From: Batillaria attramentaria
Taxonomy: Eukaryota > Mollusca > Gastropoda > Batillariidae
NCBI GenBank assembly: GCA_018292915.2
Contig: JACVVK020000059.1
Span: forward strand, 1,086,001-1,150,000
DNA: 64,000 nt
Direction: 5' to 3'
Within the stretch, counting starts at the first letter, position 1, and each line of letters opens with the position of its first letter. The notes under the pieces were generated by a model that made no database searches, was not told the DNA's origin, and worked only from the letters and a program-made list of their open reading frames with translations. A program made the translations under genes and the position numbers. Positions 21,174-32,274 of this stretch are shown here, in pieces.

Positions 21174-21242
21174 AGGAGAAACAAGGGCTGCGGTGTATTC
21201 CATTTGCAGCGTCGTAGCCGAGGTCCACATTGTCGCACACGG
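21174..21242 (-). CDS. Gene 1 unit 1, exon C
   Basis: 69 bp, acceptor CGTGCAG, donor GTAAGT, phase 1-1. Reads VCDNVDLGYDAANGIHRSP then CFS. Confidence 0.75.
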
Positions 21243-21875
21243 CTGCACGTGCACACAACGACAACAATTTGTAATAATACTAGAATCCATTAAACGCGCC
21301 ATTTCTACGCCCACCAGACATTAAAGAAGTCCATTTATGGTTTGGAATAGTTTCGTTTGTGAGTGTTCTTATACGCTCGAAACTCTTTAGCACATTTCGT
21401 ACCGCGCATGAGTATCCCACGTTTTTGACTCTGTTTCGGTTTTGGCCCTGTATGCGAAAATCAGATTGACCAACCAACCAACCAACCAACCAGCCATTCA
21501 ACCAACCAATGAACCAACCAGTGAACCAGCCAAACAGCTAACCAACCAACCAGGCAAACAACCAGTTGCAGCAGTTTACAGACACACAGCCGACCAGTAA
21601 CAGAACCAACGATCGAGTGGAGGGAGCAAATATTGGACTAAAGAAAGCAGAAAATGCGGGGATGTCGATGGACCAATGGCAATACTTCCTGCACCAGTGC
21701 TCAATGCGACCAGAAAGGTCGGGGGGGGGGGGGGGGGCTCTCTCCGGGTACTCCGGCTTGTTCGCCTCTACTTTGGAAATGTTCAACCCACAAACAATAA
21801 ATACCATTCCATTAGTATTAGTATCAGCGTTAGTGCTAGGAAGATTATAATATACATGACGAACATGTTATTTAC

Positions 21876-22117
21876 GTTTAGGTTTTTGGCAGAGAAACTG
21901 CAGCGGCGCGTTACACTTGAAAGTTTTCCATTCAACCGAGTCCTTGGTGGCCCCGACGCAGAGCTGGTCATGCGTGTTGGAAGGCTCCCCCGACTCCCAT
22001 CCTATCCACGAACCATGGTCCAGTGAGCTACAGTCCTCCACCCATCTGTACCCGTCAGCTGGTGAGGTGTCATTCATGATTTGGGCGTCAAAAAGACCCA
22101 CCCAAAAGTCGATTTTC
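21876..22117 (-). CDS. Gene 1 unit 1, exon B: second half of a CTLD
   Basis: 242 bp, acceptor CCACCACAG, donor GTAAAT, phases 2-1. Contains KIDFWVGLFDAQIMN, YRWVEDCSSLDHGSW, GWESGEPSNT, LCVGAT, FKCNA and FLCQK. It is separated from its A exon (31998) by a 9.9-kb intron filled with a composite of two decayed genes. Confidence 0.85.
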
Positions 22118-22440
22118 CTGTGGTGGAGAAATACATTTATAATGATGATATTTGACCGTACTCCAAGAAATAAGTCGTTTTGCGCCTGACCTCATTTTGT
22201 TTAGCAGCCAAAAATAAGCAGGTGAGGCGGCTGGATTGGTCGATTTTGAGATTTCATTTGATTTGGATTGTTTAACTATTTTTCTGTGATAAGCTTTAAT
22301 ATCTTAGTCAGATTAAGTTTACAAATGCTTTATTTAGCCTGAAACCAGTTGCTAAGGAAAACTTCTAAAACTGTGTAAGCTCTATACGCAGAACAAGCAT
22401 AAAATAGAGTGTTGAAAAAAAATCATCGAATGCGAGTAAT

Positions 22441-22672
22441 TTGCGCATCAGAATCAGTCAGTCGGGTCACAAAATAGCGTCTGAGACCGTTGTGGTGTAT
22501 GGGGTCGGCACATGTGTCGCTCTGGAAGCTTGTTCTGGCATCGCGTTCGAAGCAGACGCCAGTGAAGCTTTAGGCCGGGGACACCGAGACCACAGTGACG
22601 TCACATCCTTTAGCGCGCGCCGCCTGAAGGATTTTGTTGGTGGGCTGGCCGCCTTCGTGCGATCAAGGTAAG
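22441..22672 (+). promoter_or_regulatory. GC-rich candidate promoter/first exon of the P2RX7-like relic
   Basis: Local GC and CpG rise sharply here. It contains a perfect CRE palindrome (TGACGTCA near 22597), GCGCGCGCC, and ends in a good donor (GATCAAG then GTAAGC at 22671). The open frame across it is not recognisable as protein. Confidence 0.35.
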
Positions 22673-22947
22673 CTTTATTCCATATTTTCACAATTTTGAT
22701 AACATTCACGCATTGATTGCCAATCTGTGACATTCCAGATTGGATTTCTGTGACCATTGTTGTAAGTTTTTGTAGGCTGCAATGGGTCAGCTAGCGCATC
22801 GTTGACTCGTTGACAGGATACCAAAGGCAAAAGAATGAAAGATCAGTGTTGATCGATAACGCTTCCCACGATCTTCAAACTAGTTTACTTTATGAATCAT
22901 CCTTCCTTTCCGTGGATCAAAATAAGCGCACCAGTTGATAAATTCAA

Positions 22948-22985
<38 letters not shown>

Positions 22986-23230
22986 TGCCGGCGTGAGAGA
23001 GGGATGTAGGGATGAATACGAGGTTGATTTGATTTCCCAGTCACACTCAGACACACCATCAGAGCCCGGAGGAGGGAGAGAACGAAATTAAAATTTTGCC
23101 TACTACAGTAGTAACTGACTAAGTCCTTGTAGTCGGTGTCTGATTCGCCATAAAATGTGCTTCAGATAATTATACAAGCTGGTTGTTTTACAGTTTGCTT
23201 TTTTTTTTTCTTTTTTTTTTGCTGTTGTAG

Positions 23231-23339
23231 GAGAAGGGAGTATCACCAGCATGCTTGCATGGGGCAGAGGTGCTGCAGCATTACTATTAGGGACACGTAC
23301 TATAGCAGCAATGCTGGAGGAAAGACGAGAACAGTTGAA
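23231..23339 (+). CDS. Possible internal exon of the P2RX7-like relic
   Basis: A pyrimidine tract and TTGTAG acceptor precede it and GTAAGA follows. One frame reads SITSMLAWGRGAAALLLGTR then TIAAMLEERREQLK, open throughout. No family recognised; membership in the downstream gene is inferred from strand and spacing. Confidence 0.35.
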
Positions 23340-24140
23340 GGTAAGACATTACACACTCGTCTTATTTTCAATATCCCTGAATAGTAAAAAGTATGATACC
23401 ATTAATACTCTTTAGTCTTTTCTCTCTGCCAAACACATGCCATGTGTGTGCACAGTGTAGTTGTTTAATCACTGTGTTGAAGGTAAGTCATCCTGAAGTC
23501 CCAGTTTTAAGATGAAAAGGTTGGTATCTTGTAGCTGAGAGTAAAGGTTGAAATAATAACAGGACAACAGGTTAGAATTTTTGATTACTGTAATAAGAGA
23601 GAGAGAGAGAGCCCTCTCACCCAGTGACAACACATAACTAAAATGCCTGTGGATTTGTATATATTTCAATATTTTTAGAAGACAATGGACAAGATGGAGA
23701 CAAGAAGACAGAAGGGGATGGCGGGTAGACATGATTGAGGCACAGCCAGGCCTCATATTCAGCCTTCTGGAGCTGTAGGAGGGGCAGCCAGGTGGCCACA
23801 GCCCTATGCCTCATTCTGGCCAGTCCTCCTGGTGCACTTTTGTCTGCTGCAGAAACATGCCATCCGATGCTGAACTTGAACGTCTCATGCCAATTTTTGC
23901 TCCCAGTAGGTACTTCCACTACCTACTTCCTCATTAAAAGTAAACTGGTATTATTAAACTATGAAACATGTAGTTCTACTTTGCACCAGTGAAAATCTTA
24001 CACCTGTCCCCTCATGCAAATGCATAATTATGCCTGAAATTTACGACCAAACATTTACTTGTTGGTCCATGTTATTCTGTTTCCTCTCTTTTCACAGTTG
24101 AAATAACAGACCTTACTCAGAAATACTCTTCTTATTTTAG

Positions 24141-24408
24141 GAAACCCAGTACCTGATTTTGGACAGGATGGTTCTGCAGCTGTCACAGATAATGAGGCGA
24201 GACGGCTTGTCTGCAATGGCAAAGATGATGAGCGCAAAGCTAACCACCGTGCTGTGTACAGGCAATTCATCATGTGGAGGCATGGTCTAGGTGCAGGAGA
24301 CAGGCGGGTCATCCCCACGTGTGTGGCGATTCGGGGTCACTATCCTCACCCATCAACCACTACACAGGATTTATCCCATTGAGGCTGAACTAGACTGTTG
24401 GTTTGAAC
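24141..24408 (+). pseudogene. P2RX7-like C-terminal (zinc-binding) domain, frameshifted
   Basis: After acceptor CTTATTTTAG the frame reads NHRAVYRQFIMWRHGLGAGD then RRVIPTCV, the signature of the cytoplasmic domain of P2X7 receptors and of many invertebrate stand-alone proteins. The expected ending HYTGFIPLRLN and TAG (to about 24408) is present but one base out of frame after HPHPS-type sequence, so the copy is disabled or the assembly has a 1-nt error. No channel part was seen; in invertebrates this domain often occurs alone in multi-copy genes. Confidence 0.6.
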
Positions 24409-25740
24409 ACTAACTTCACTGATGTTGCTTGTTTCTGCCATTTCCATGCAGCTTACATGCTGCATATAGTGATATACACACCTTAGCAATGGAGCACCAT
24501 GTTGGTAGCACTAATAATCACTCATGTTCATAGAACTGTAGTAAATGCTGACCACATGGGTGGTATTGTCGTGGTTTATTTTTTTTTTTTTCTCTCTCCC
24601 TCTGTCTTCAAGAAGCTAAAAGGAAAGTGCTGACTGTAGACTTTCTGCATCAATCTTGAGCAATGTATGTAGATGACTTTATATCAAAAGCCTTGTGTCT
24701 TTGTAAAAGTGGACCAGAAGAATAATGGGACAAAAAGAGCGAACACTTTTCTTTCATGTGTGTACGTTTTTTTATTTATGTAACACTAAAAGTGAGAAAA
24801 TACCCCTTTTTGTCTTTGAGTTCCTCAGACTTGCGAAGAAAAAAAGATGTGTATGACTTTGGTTATTTGATTATGTATTTTTTTAGAAGCAAAAACAACA
24901 ATTTTGAGTTGTAGATGCACTTGAACTGCAGAAAATGGACAGAAGCAATGCATGTGTGGTACATGTTCACAATACACCTTGGCTGAAGATGCTGAAGCTA
25001 TTCTTGTGCATTCGTGCTTGTGATACAGCGAGAGATGTATTGAAGTTTGAACTGAGTCAAAAGGCAGTATTAAATATTAATAAATTAATTTTTAAAATTA
25101 CAGTAACAGAGGGTTCTTACAAAAAGCCTCCCTTCTACAGCAGCTCTGGATGCTTTACAAGCATTGAGTGCTAAGAATTGTTGTGATCTGATCTACACTG
25201 ATTGCTTTCAGTTTCAACACACCATCAAAATAGGCCTTCTGTAACTAGACAAAAACAACAAACAAACAAAAAGAACTCAACTGTCAAAGTGAGGTGAACC
25301 CACAGGAAGGGCATGAGAAAGAAGTATTGAAATTGAAAAAAATGACCACATAAAAAAAAAGTTTTCCATAATATTGTAAACTTCTCCCTTCTTCGGTGTC
25401 GGTGTTGTTTGGCTCACCTACACGCCATCGGTCTTTCTCATGCAACTCACACACACACCACACACCAATTCAATGTTTAGTTGTTCAGGATGGCCATTAT
25501 TATTCACTTGATTTCCTCTTTTTGTCTGGATGCAACAGTTACAATTTCAATGTCAGAGTACAATACATAGTTGTTAGAATGACAGCAAAGTAATTACAAT
25601 ATGTATAAGTCATGCACAAGCACAGAAGTAGATTTTAGGAAGTAGCACAGCTGTATGATGACAGTACTGATGTACAGCACAACTATGCACAACTGTAAGG
25701 CTTTGAAAATGAGCAAAAGCAGAATGCACAAATTCATTTC

Positions 25741-25965
25741 TCAAAGCGTGATATTTCGGACTGAACAAGTTGTTTTGATGGTGGATATTCTACAGGCGCC
25801 AGCGTAGTTGAAATCCTCCAAAGGTCTGAGGCTTCGCCACATGCCCTGTTTGTCGGCTAGCCTCATTTTCACAGCTGAAAATTCACGGTCCCGAATGTGT
25901 GGGTATGTCTTCCTCTGCTCTGGGAAGACCATCTCCCTGTCTTCTTGCGGAAGCATCTGTGGTAT
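25741..25965 (-). pseudogene. Transposase-like relic, last exon
   Basis: Acceptor TTTTTCAG, then IPQMLPQEDREMVFPEQRKT, YPHIRDREFSAVKMRLADKQ and a stop at 25741. The 'KxYPHI' segment matches, from memory, the C-terminal block of a multi-copy family of uncharacterised fish/invertebrate proteins that look like transposases. It converges with the P2RX7-like relic. Confidence 0.45.
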
Positions 25966-26044
25966 CTGAAAAACCATAGGAATCATTTCTTGTCAACTGC
26001 TAGTGCTGTCATGATGAAATTCAGTTAGATACTCTACCTCTGTG

Positions 26045-26098
<54 letters not shown>

Positions 26099-26490
26099 TG
26101 TGCTAATATAAAGCTCGATATCTATCAGTGTCGCTGAAACGTGAACTTTGGACCAAACAACAGCTATGCCAGTTTCAATTGACACATATATGCATCATTG
26201 CTGGGGTGAAACTGATGAAAATGTAAAAAAAAAAAAAAAAAAAAGGGGGGGGGGGGGACGACATGTTAACAACATGCTCCAGAAATATGGGGGAGGGTCC
26301 TGAACTGTCAATATAATCCAACCTCACCTCACATGTCAATAACATAAGCACACAACTGCCCCTTTTTTTTTGGGGGGGGGGGGGGGAGGCTTTTGATTTC
26401 CCCAAAATTATTGGGCAGAAATCTGTCCTGATGTGGAAGAGTGCCATCCATGTCTATGTGCAGACAACTGAATCATGCAACGCTACTTAC

Positions 26491-26636
26491 ACTGGCTCCC
26501 CTTTCCTGTTGGTCCATATGCCCCTGTCACTGTGGATGTTGTGGTCCAGAGCAGTTAGCAAGTTTCGCACACGATACACCCATTTGCACAATACATCAGT
26601 GTGTGCTGATGAAACGCCTCCAGTGCAGCCGTGCGC
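26491..26636 (-). pseudogene. Transposase-like relic, exon with TAALEAFH and LDHN motifs
   Basis: Acceptor TTGAACAG, donor GTAAGT. One frame gives RRTAALEAFHQHTLMYC and the next gives VRNLLTALDHNIHSDRG, which are adjacent motifs of the same protein family (SALEAFH...L-x-ALxxNxxxDR). They are in different frames, so a small deletion lies near 26570. This is the best evidence for the family assignment. Confidence 0.55.
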
Positions 26637-26935
26637 CTGTTCAAAAATGAATGGATAATGCACTGGCTTTTGTACATAGGCTATTTTCTATCCCCTACCA
26701 CCACCCCCATCCCTGAATCCACCCCTTTTCTTCTCTTGTGACTTGCAGCAAAGAGAAAACAGGTGATGCCCCACTCAAACACATGCCTATGATTTTCATA
26801 AAATAAAGCATGGTCCAGTGTACTGTTCCAGTACTGTCTCATTAGTCATATAAGAAGGTGGATGAAAATTCACATTCCAGAAATTAAAAACATGTCTGAT
26901 GTCAATATTTACTCTTGTAGTGAGCATTGATGAAA

Positions 26936-26977
<42 letters not shown>

Positions 26978-27765
26978 AAGCCTTTACCTAGAATGATATG
27001 TGATTGTCCCAGGAAAGAGTTCAGTACACTGTGCTGGTGGTCAGCCCGGTAGCCAGCTATGGTAGAATCCAGATGGGTGCGCTGGATCCCATGGAAAACA
27101 GAGTCCAGGAAACTTGAGACTTAGCATCTGTGCCCACAGCCCCAGCATACAGTAGTCATTTCCTGACAGTAAATAAAATACAATTATTCAAGCAAGACTC
27201 TCATCTACTGAATATCCACAATGCTATAAACTAAAAATAATACTAATAACAATGATAAAATCATCTGAAGACAGGTCAGTACATGTAGTACATGAAGTAA
27301 AACTAAAAGGCAAGGGAGCTCCATCTAAAAAATCAACAACAAACAAGCTAGTTCCCAGTTCTGGTGTCTGTCTAGATGGTGGCGAGTAGCCTACAAGCAA
27401 CTGAGAGCACTGGTGAACAAGGGTAATTCATCTTCCTCGTCAACACTTTTCAAGTGTTGTTTTTTGGGGTTTTTTTTTTTTTTTTTTTTCAATTCACTTG
27501 ATGACAAAATACCAATATACCATTTACAGTAGAAAGAAAAGGTTTTGTGCAAGTTATTAGCCCCAAGCCACAAACAGGAAATATAAACCATGTCATTTGC
27601 GCTTACCCACCCGAGATAGTAGCTAGGCTGAACCCACAAACTCTTCATTGAGCAGTGGGGTTCTCTTGCAGTCTGGTTCACTACACTGCTCCATATGTAT
27701 CCTGGGAAGGGCTTTCATCTGATCAGGAAAGGCAATGCACAAAGCAGAATCACAAAGTGCTGTAC

Positions 27766-27922
27766 TTTCCTCCTCTGATTTATGCGCACTATGCCAGGAA
27801 TGCTATGGTCTGCCTCAGATTCCTCTGCCCCAGCAACCTCTTCTTCGTTGTCCTCTTTTTCCAAACCGAACTCGATTACCATGAAGGCAGCCTCTTCCAT
27901 TTCGGTGATGCATTCATCAGGC
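27766..27922 (-). pseudogene. Transposase-like relic, acidic exon
   Basis: Acceptor TTTTACAG; reads PDECITEMEEAAFMVIEFGL followed by EKEDNEEEVAGAEESEAD. The 'F-V-x-E' core could match a conserved 'FIVFES' block of the family. Donor GTACAG is weak. The catalytic middle of the protein is missing between this exon and 26636. Confidence 0.4.
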
Positions 27923-28104
27923 CTGTAAAATGCCATAAAATATTGAAAGACAGGATGCAGGCCAATTCCATGCACACACATACTAAAATGCAAGTTGTTG
28001 GTGACAGGGGATGGTATTGTTGTATTTCCTAATAAGCAAACTCATTACTTTATTATTTGCTTTATCATTCATTACAATGATTCAAGAACTCAATAACAAC
28101 TTAC

Positions 28105-28209
28105 AGTATAGCTGTCAAGTGGAAGTAAGGCTCATAGTCAGGATCATCAACATCACATGGATCTTCTTCCTCCTCCTCTTCTCCTTCTACTGTCACAACA
28201 GTGGAATGC
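28105..28209 (-). pseudogene. Transposase-like relic, acidic N-terminal exon
   Basis: Acceptor TATCACAG, donor GTAAGT. Reads HSTVVTVEGEEEEEEDPCDV then DDPDYEPYFHLTAI. Acidic 'DPDYEP' stretches are common near the N terminus of such proteins. Confidence 0.45.
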
Positions 28210-28907
28210 CTGTGATAAAGAAGGCATTGAATGATTCATCAACTGAAACTGAAAAACTGCCAAGTAAAGAACCTACACACAATGGGCATAGTGAGTGAAA
28301 AAAAACCAATGATCTCTTGCTTAGTTAAACTTTGGCTAAGTCGCTCGGAACTGTTCTGAGATAGACCAGCAACAAGGTCACTGGGTACACAAATTGACCC
28401 CCCCCCCCCCCCCCCCCCCCCCAGTCGACTATCACAATGTCTACTGTTGTTGTTTTCTTTTCATTTTTCGACTTGTGCACCTGGAAAGACAATCTGAATG
28501 TTCCACAAAAGGGATAACCCCAAAGTGATACTTTGACAAGGAATGCACACACACAGTAATGTAACTCTTCCTTCCGTTACAAATCACGTATATACATACA
28601 TTCTTCCCTGCTGTCCTCTCAGACTTGGCAGTCACAGGCTTTGGAGGCAGTATCTACCTTCTGTAAAGAACCACACACACACATGCATTGCTTCAACTTG
28701 CAGATCTATGTCAGTGTACAAGTACTGCATAAACACATCTCACAGTAAACATGATAAGTTGAAGTAAAATGAAACAAGAAAAATGTAGGGTAGGTGAGGC
28801 TATTGTTTTTGTTTCTTTTTCTGTAAATCACTAAATGCTTGTGTGTCACTGTTGTGGTGGTAAGGCCAACCTCCAACAAACACACACTTGAATGAAATTT
28901 AAAAACG

Positions 28908-28945
<38 letters not shown>

Positions 28946-29041
28946 TATGATTATGTAAGGTGATGAGAATACAATTAGTAAAACTGAAAACCTTAGAAAC
29001 CCTAATCCAACGAAGCACCATAGAATTAAGATATCACTTAC

Positions 29042-29113
29042 TTCTGATGTGTGGACTTGCTCTCTTTTTTACCCAAAGTTGGCTGATTTCTTGCTGTCTG
29101 CTTGTGAGTGTGA
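29042..29113 (-). CDS. Transposase-like relic, small basic exon
   Basis: 72 bp, acceptor CTTGCAG, donor GTAAGT. One frame is open: HTHKQTARNQPTLGKKESKS then THQ. Assignment to the relic rests on strand and splice sites only. Confidence 0.3.
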
Positions 29114-29547
29114 CTGCAAGCACAAAGGTGATTATCATCAGGCAATTAAGAGACACGCTACAGTGCACTAACACAAGCACACCTTGCCTCACTGATCACA
29201 GCTGAGAGAGTTCTGTCAGCAACTGACAGTGGCTCACAACCTGAACTAGTTCCCAACCAAAGTAAACCAAACTCATAAAACTAACACATACAGTAAGCTT
29301 AGATTCACAAGAAATTCAGAAAACAGCTCTTCACTTACACTGATGCTCCTGGCACTTTTTCCTCACTCTCTGTTGGTTCCACACCAGACATCTGACAGTG
29401 GCACTGTCAAAATGGAAAGAGACAACTTTTTGATCCACACATTATTATACATGTGTTCACTGTTGTCTGAAAGGATATTTTGGAATAATACATGTGGCAA
29501 CAAAGTATAAGCATGCCTAACTCTACAATAAAAAAAAACCAGTATAC

Positions 29548-29790
29548 ATGTAAAAGCATACTGCAGAATGCAAGTAGTCACCACTACCAGTGTCACTATT
29601 ATATAGCATCATTATAAATATGTTCTGAGATAGACCAGCAACAAGGTGACTGGGTACACAAACTGAAAACTGACCACCCCCCCCCCCACCCCAGTCGACT
29701 ATCACAATGTCTACATGTAAAAGCATACTGCAGAATGCAAGTAGTCACCACTACCAGTGTCACTATCATATAGCATCATTATAAATATGA
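29548..29790. repeat. Tandem duplication of about 166 bp, with a third partial copy at 28350-28442
   Basis: CATGTAAAAGCATACTGCAG to CATCATTATAAATATG occurs at 29548-29622 and 29714-29788. The poly-C containing spacer (GATAGACCAGCAACAAGGT ... CAGTCGACTATCACAATG) also occurs at 28355-28441. Confidence 0.75.
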
Positions 29791-30121
29791 CTACCCAGTA
29801 TCTGATGAAGTACCTTTCAGAATTTGCTGGGATTTCTGAAATTGCAGGAGTAAACACCTGCCCCTGCAAAGCTGCTTCCAGCTGCAGCTAGGGTTGATGT
29901 GCTGCATCTAGCTGTGAAACCAGAAGTTCCTGCCACTTCAGGTGGATCCCTCCAAACTGCAACTACAAAAATCCACCCACCTATCAATACTGAATAAATC
30001 ATCATTAAAAAAAAAAAAACCCACACAATCCAGACAACATGAAAAGCAATGTTAAAACAGCCAATTTATACTATGAGATTTTCCATCTGTACATTTGGTA
30101 TACAAGCTTGGTGGAATTAAA

Positions 30122-30162
<41 letters not shown>

Positions 30163-30741
30163 CTCTCTCTCTAAATATATACATGCATAAGCATTTGAAG
30201 AAATTTGACCTGTGCAATTTGACAACAAACTACTGAAACAAAAAGTGTGCTAACCTGGGTGGCTGTGAAGATCTTCAGTGATGAAAAGTACCTGCGCACA
30301 CGCACACACACACACACACAAAGTGATGCGCATGACATTACCAGTACAAAAAGCAGATACCACTAGCTACAGTCAGTCACTACTCACTAGTGAGCAAGTG
30401 GTTCAATTATCAGTAACACACTAAGTAGTAGTACACGTACTGTGTGAAAAAACTTTCTTGTCTCATAATTTTCATTCTCCCTGAATGAGAAAACCAATGG
30501 AACAGTGTTACATTTTCACTTGCTTCTCATTCATATCAAGCTCCACTGTTTCTGTCAATACACAAGTTTATTTTTGCCCTGTCACACAGATCACTGCATG
30601 GCGGCCAGGGTGACTCGGTGCGAAACTACTGTCCGCCAGAACGCTGCTGTTTCGGATACTTAGTCGGCACGAAACTGTTTCTTCAGACACAAGTCAGATT
30701 ATCTAGTCACACTAACAGGTATACTAACAGTGATTACTTAC

Positions 30742-30997
30742 GCGTTCATCAGCACGGATGCCGAGCGTCCGTGAGGCTTTGGTCCCGAGAGGCCAAGCGC
30801 ATCATAGTCAGTCCCTCCGCTTTTGCCACGGCTGCAGTTCCTTTCCTCGGGAAACTTTAGGCTGTATACTCGCGCTCTGGCATATGTCGGCGCCGCTTCT
30901 TCGCTGAACTTGTGAATTTTGGTTTTTCAAGAGTGGGTTCTCGGGTTGTCTTTGGAATCATACCTCGCATTTTCGCTTTCGCTTCTTCGAGAGCCAT
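30742..30997 (-). pseudogene. Transposase-like relic, candidate first exon
   Basis: From ATG 30997: MALEEAKAKMRGMIPKTTRE, a basic region KKRRRH, then a stop; another frame continues to a clean donor (GAACGC then GTAAGT). A CRE (TGACGTCA) lies just upstream at about 31012-31020. The frame change suggests decay. Confidence 0.35.
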
Positions 30998-31610
30998 GTT
31001 TTCACTGACTGTGACGTCATAGCTTTCAGTCTCGGTCAGCAGCTTGAGGCGCTGGTTGGTGGCTATTTTTAGATTCTCACTCGTCCGAGTCACCGGACGA
31101 AAAGGGAGGGTAGGTTCAAAGAAAGTAGTATTTCTCTAATACTAAAAGCCGCAAAGTCACAAAAACGGTCGCGGCGGCCAAATGAAACATCCCTCTAATT
31201 GGAAATAAGCCTTAGACCTTCGTAAACGGTAGTTTTTCCCCAGAGCCTCAGTTCTGCGTATAGGGCCTTTAAGTTTGTTCTCGTTTTCTGGTGAAATGTT
31301 ATCTGAGGGGGTACCTGTTTAAGAACTACTGTAACTTTGCCAAAAATCACAGTTAAGGAAAAACAATTATATCATTGGAAAGAGCATTTCTAATACTTTG
31401 TGGTGATGCCAGTATCTCAGAACAGCCAAAACGTGACTTACGACTCATATCGTGGTGTACGGTCACATTAGCGATGATGATTTTGGCTTGCTAGACTAGT
31501 GGATAATATTTCATGCAAACAAGAACAGCAAGGCCGTTGTAAAAACGTTTACAAATATACACTATTCAATTAAGAGCTACCTTCAATTGTAGATGTTGTT
31601 CTGAAATGGA

Positions 31611-31917
31611 CATATTTCGTAAACATGTAAAGATAGATTAACCGAACTCCGCAGTTGTGTTGACAAAACGTCAGACGACACCGTGAAAAGAAATTCGTGC
31701 ATTTCCACTTCCGGTACACCGTGGCGCGAGTTTAATGTTCCATCAAAATGCCAACATTTGGATCAAAATGAATTCATCAAAACACGCGCGAAACTTTGGC
31801 ATTTCGCTGAACCGTTAAACCCCTGCTACATTGTTCACATTTTTTGCTGTCACAGCGATTTTTGTCCACACAACGGTGGAGTTCGGTTAATTTATCTTTA
31901 AACGTTTACGAAATATG
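31611..31917. mobile_element. MITE with about 58-bp terminal inverted repeats
   Basis: The left end CATATTTCGTAAACATGTAA through AACCGAACTCCGCAGTTGTG matches the reverse complement of the right end with few changes. Total 307 bp, no coding capacity. Lies 80 bp from the donor of U1 exon A. Target duplication not evident. Confidence 0.7.
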
Positions 31918-31997
31918 ACAAACCAACATGTGGAAATGAAGTTGGCCCTTGACTTTATTGAGCAGTGGTTAGTAGTGTGTAAAAAAAACATACTGAC

Positions 31998-32172
31998 CCT
32001 TCAGCAGTGTACCAGCTCAATGTCGTGAGATTGGTCAGGTAAGCCGTGGCTGCTTCGTCCAGTGTAGCCAGTGTCATGCCCATACTCTCACAGTGCTGTC
32101 TGGCAGGGTTCCAGCCTTTCTTGGAATGTTCCGAGTACATCACGAAATCCGCGGCTGACACAGGTGCGATAC
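31998..32172 (-). CDS. Gene 1 unit 1, exon A: first half of a CTLD
   Basis: 175 bp, phase 1-2, 57 codons, acceptor GGACAAG, donor GTCAGT. Reads IAPVSAADFVMYSEHSKKGW, HCESMGMTLATLDEAATAY, WYTAEG. The first two bases complete a Gly codon begun by the PAN exon, joining PAN to the first CTLD. Confidence 0.8.
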
Positions 32173-32224
32173 CTTGTCCTATTGTGAGTGTTGTCTGTAA
32201 GTTTTGTGTTTTTATTTCTCTATA

Positions 32225-32272
<48 letters not shown>

Positions 32273-32274
32273 AC

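Larger units (their letters stand above)
22118..31997. other. 9.9-kb intron of gene 1 (unit 1, A to B) holding a composite of two convergent decayed genes
   Basis: All other A-B introns are about 0.8 to 2.5 kb. The extra sequence contains a plus-strand P2RX7-like coding end (to 24408) and a minus-strand multi-exon relic (about 31.0 to 25.7 kb) converging tail to tail. The outer limits of the insert could not be fixed. Confidence 0.5.

Noticed and set aside
23638..23919. 93-codon minus-strand ORF in the composite
   Set aside because: Lies opposite the P2RX7-like relic, with no splice or domain support.
24055..24318. 87-codon minus-strand ORF
   Set aside because: Antisense shadow of the P2RX7-like coding exon.
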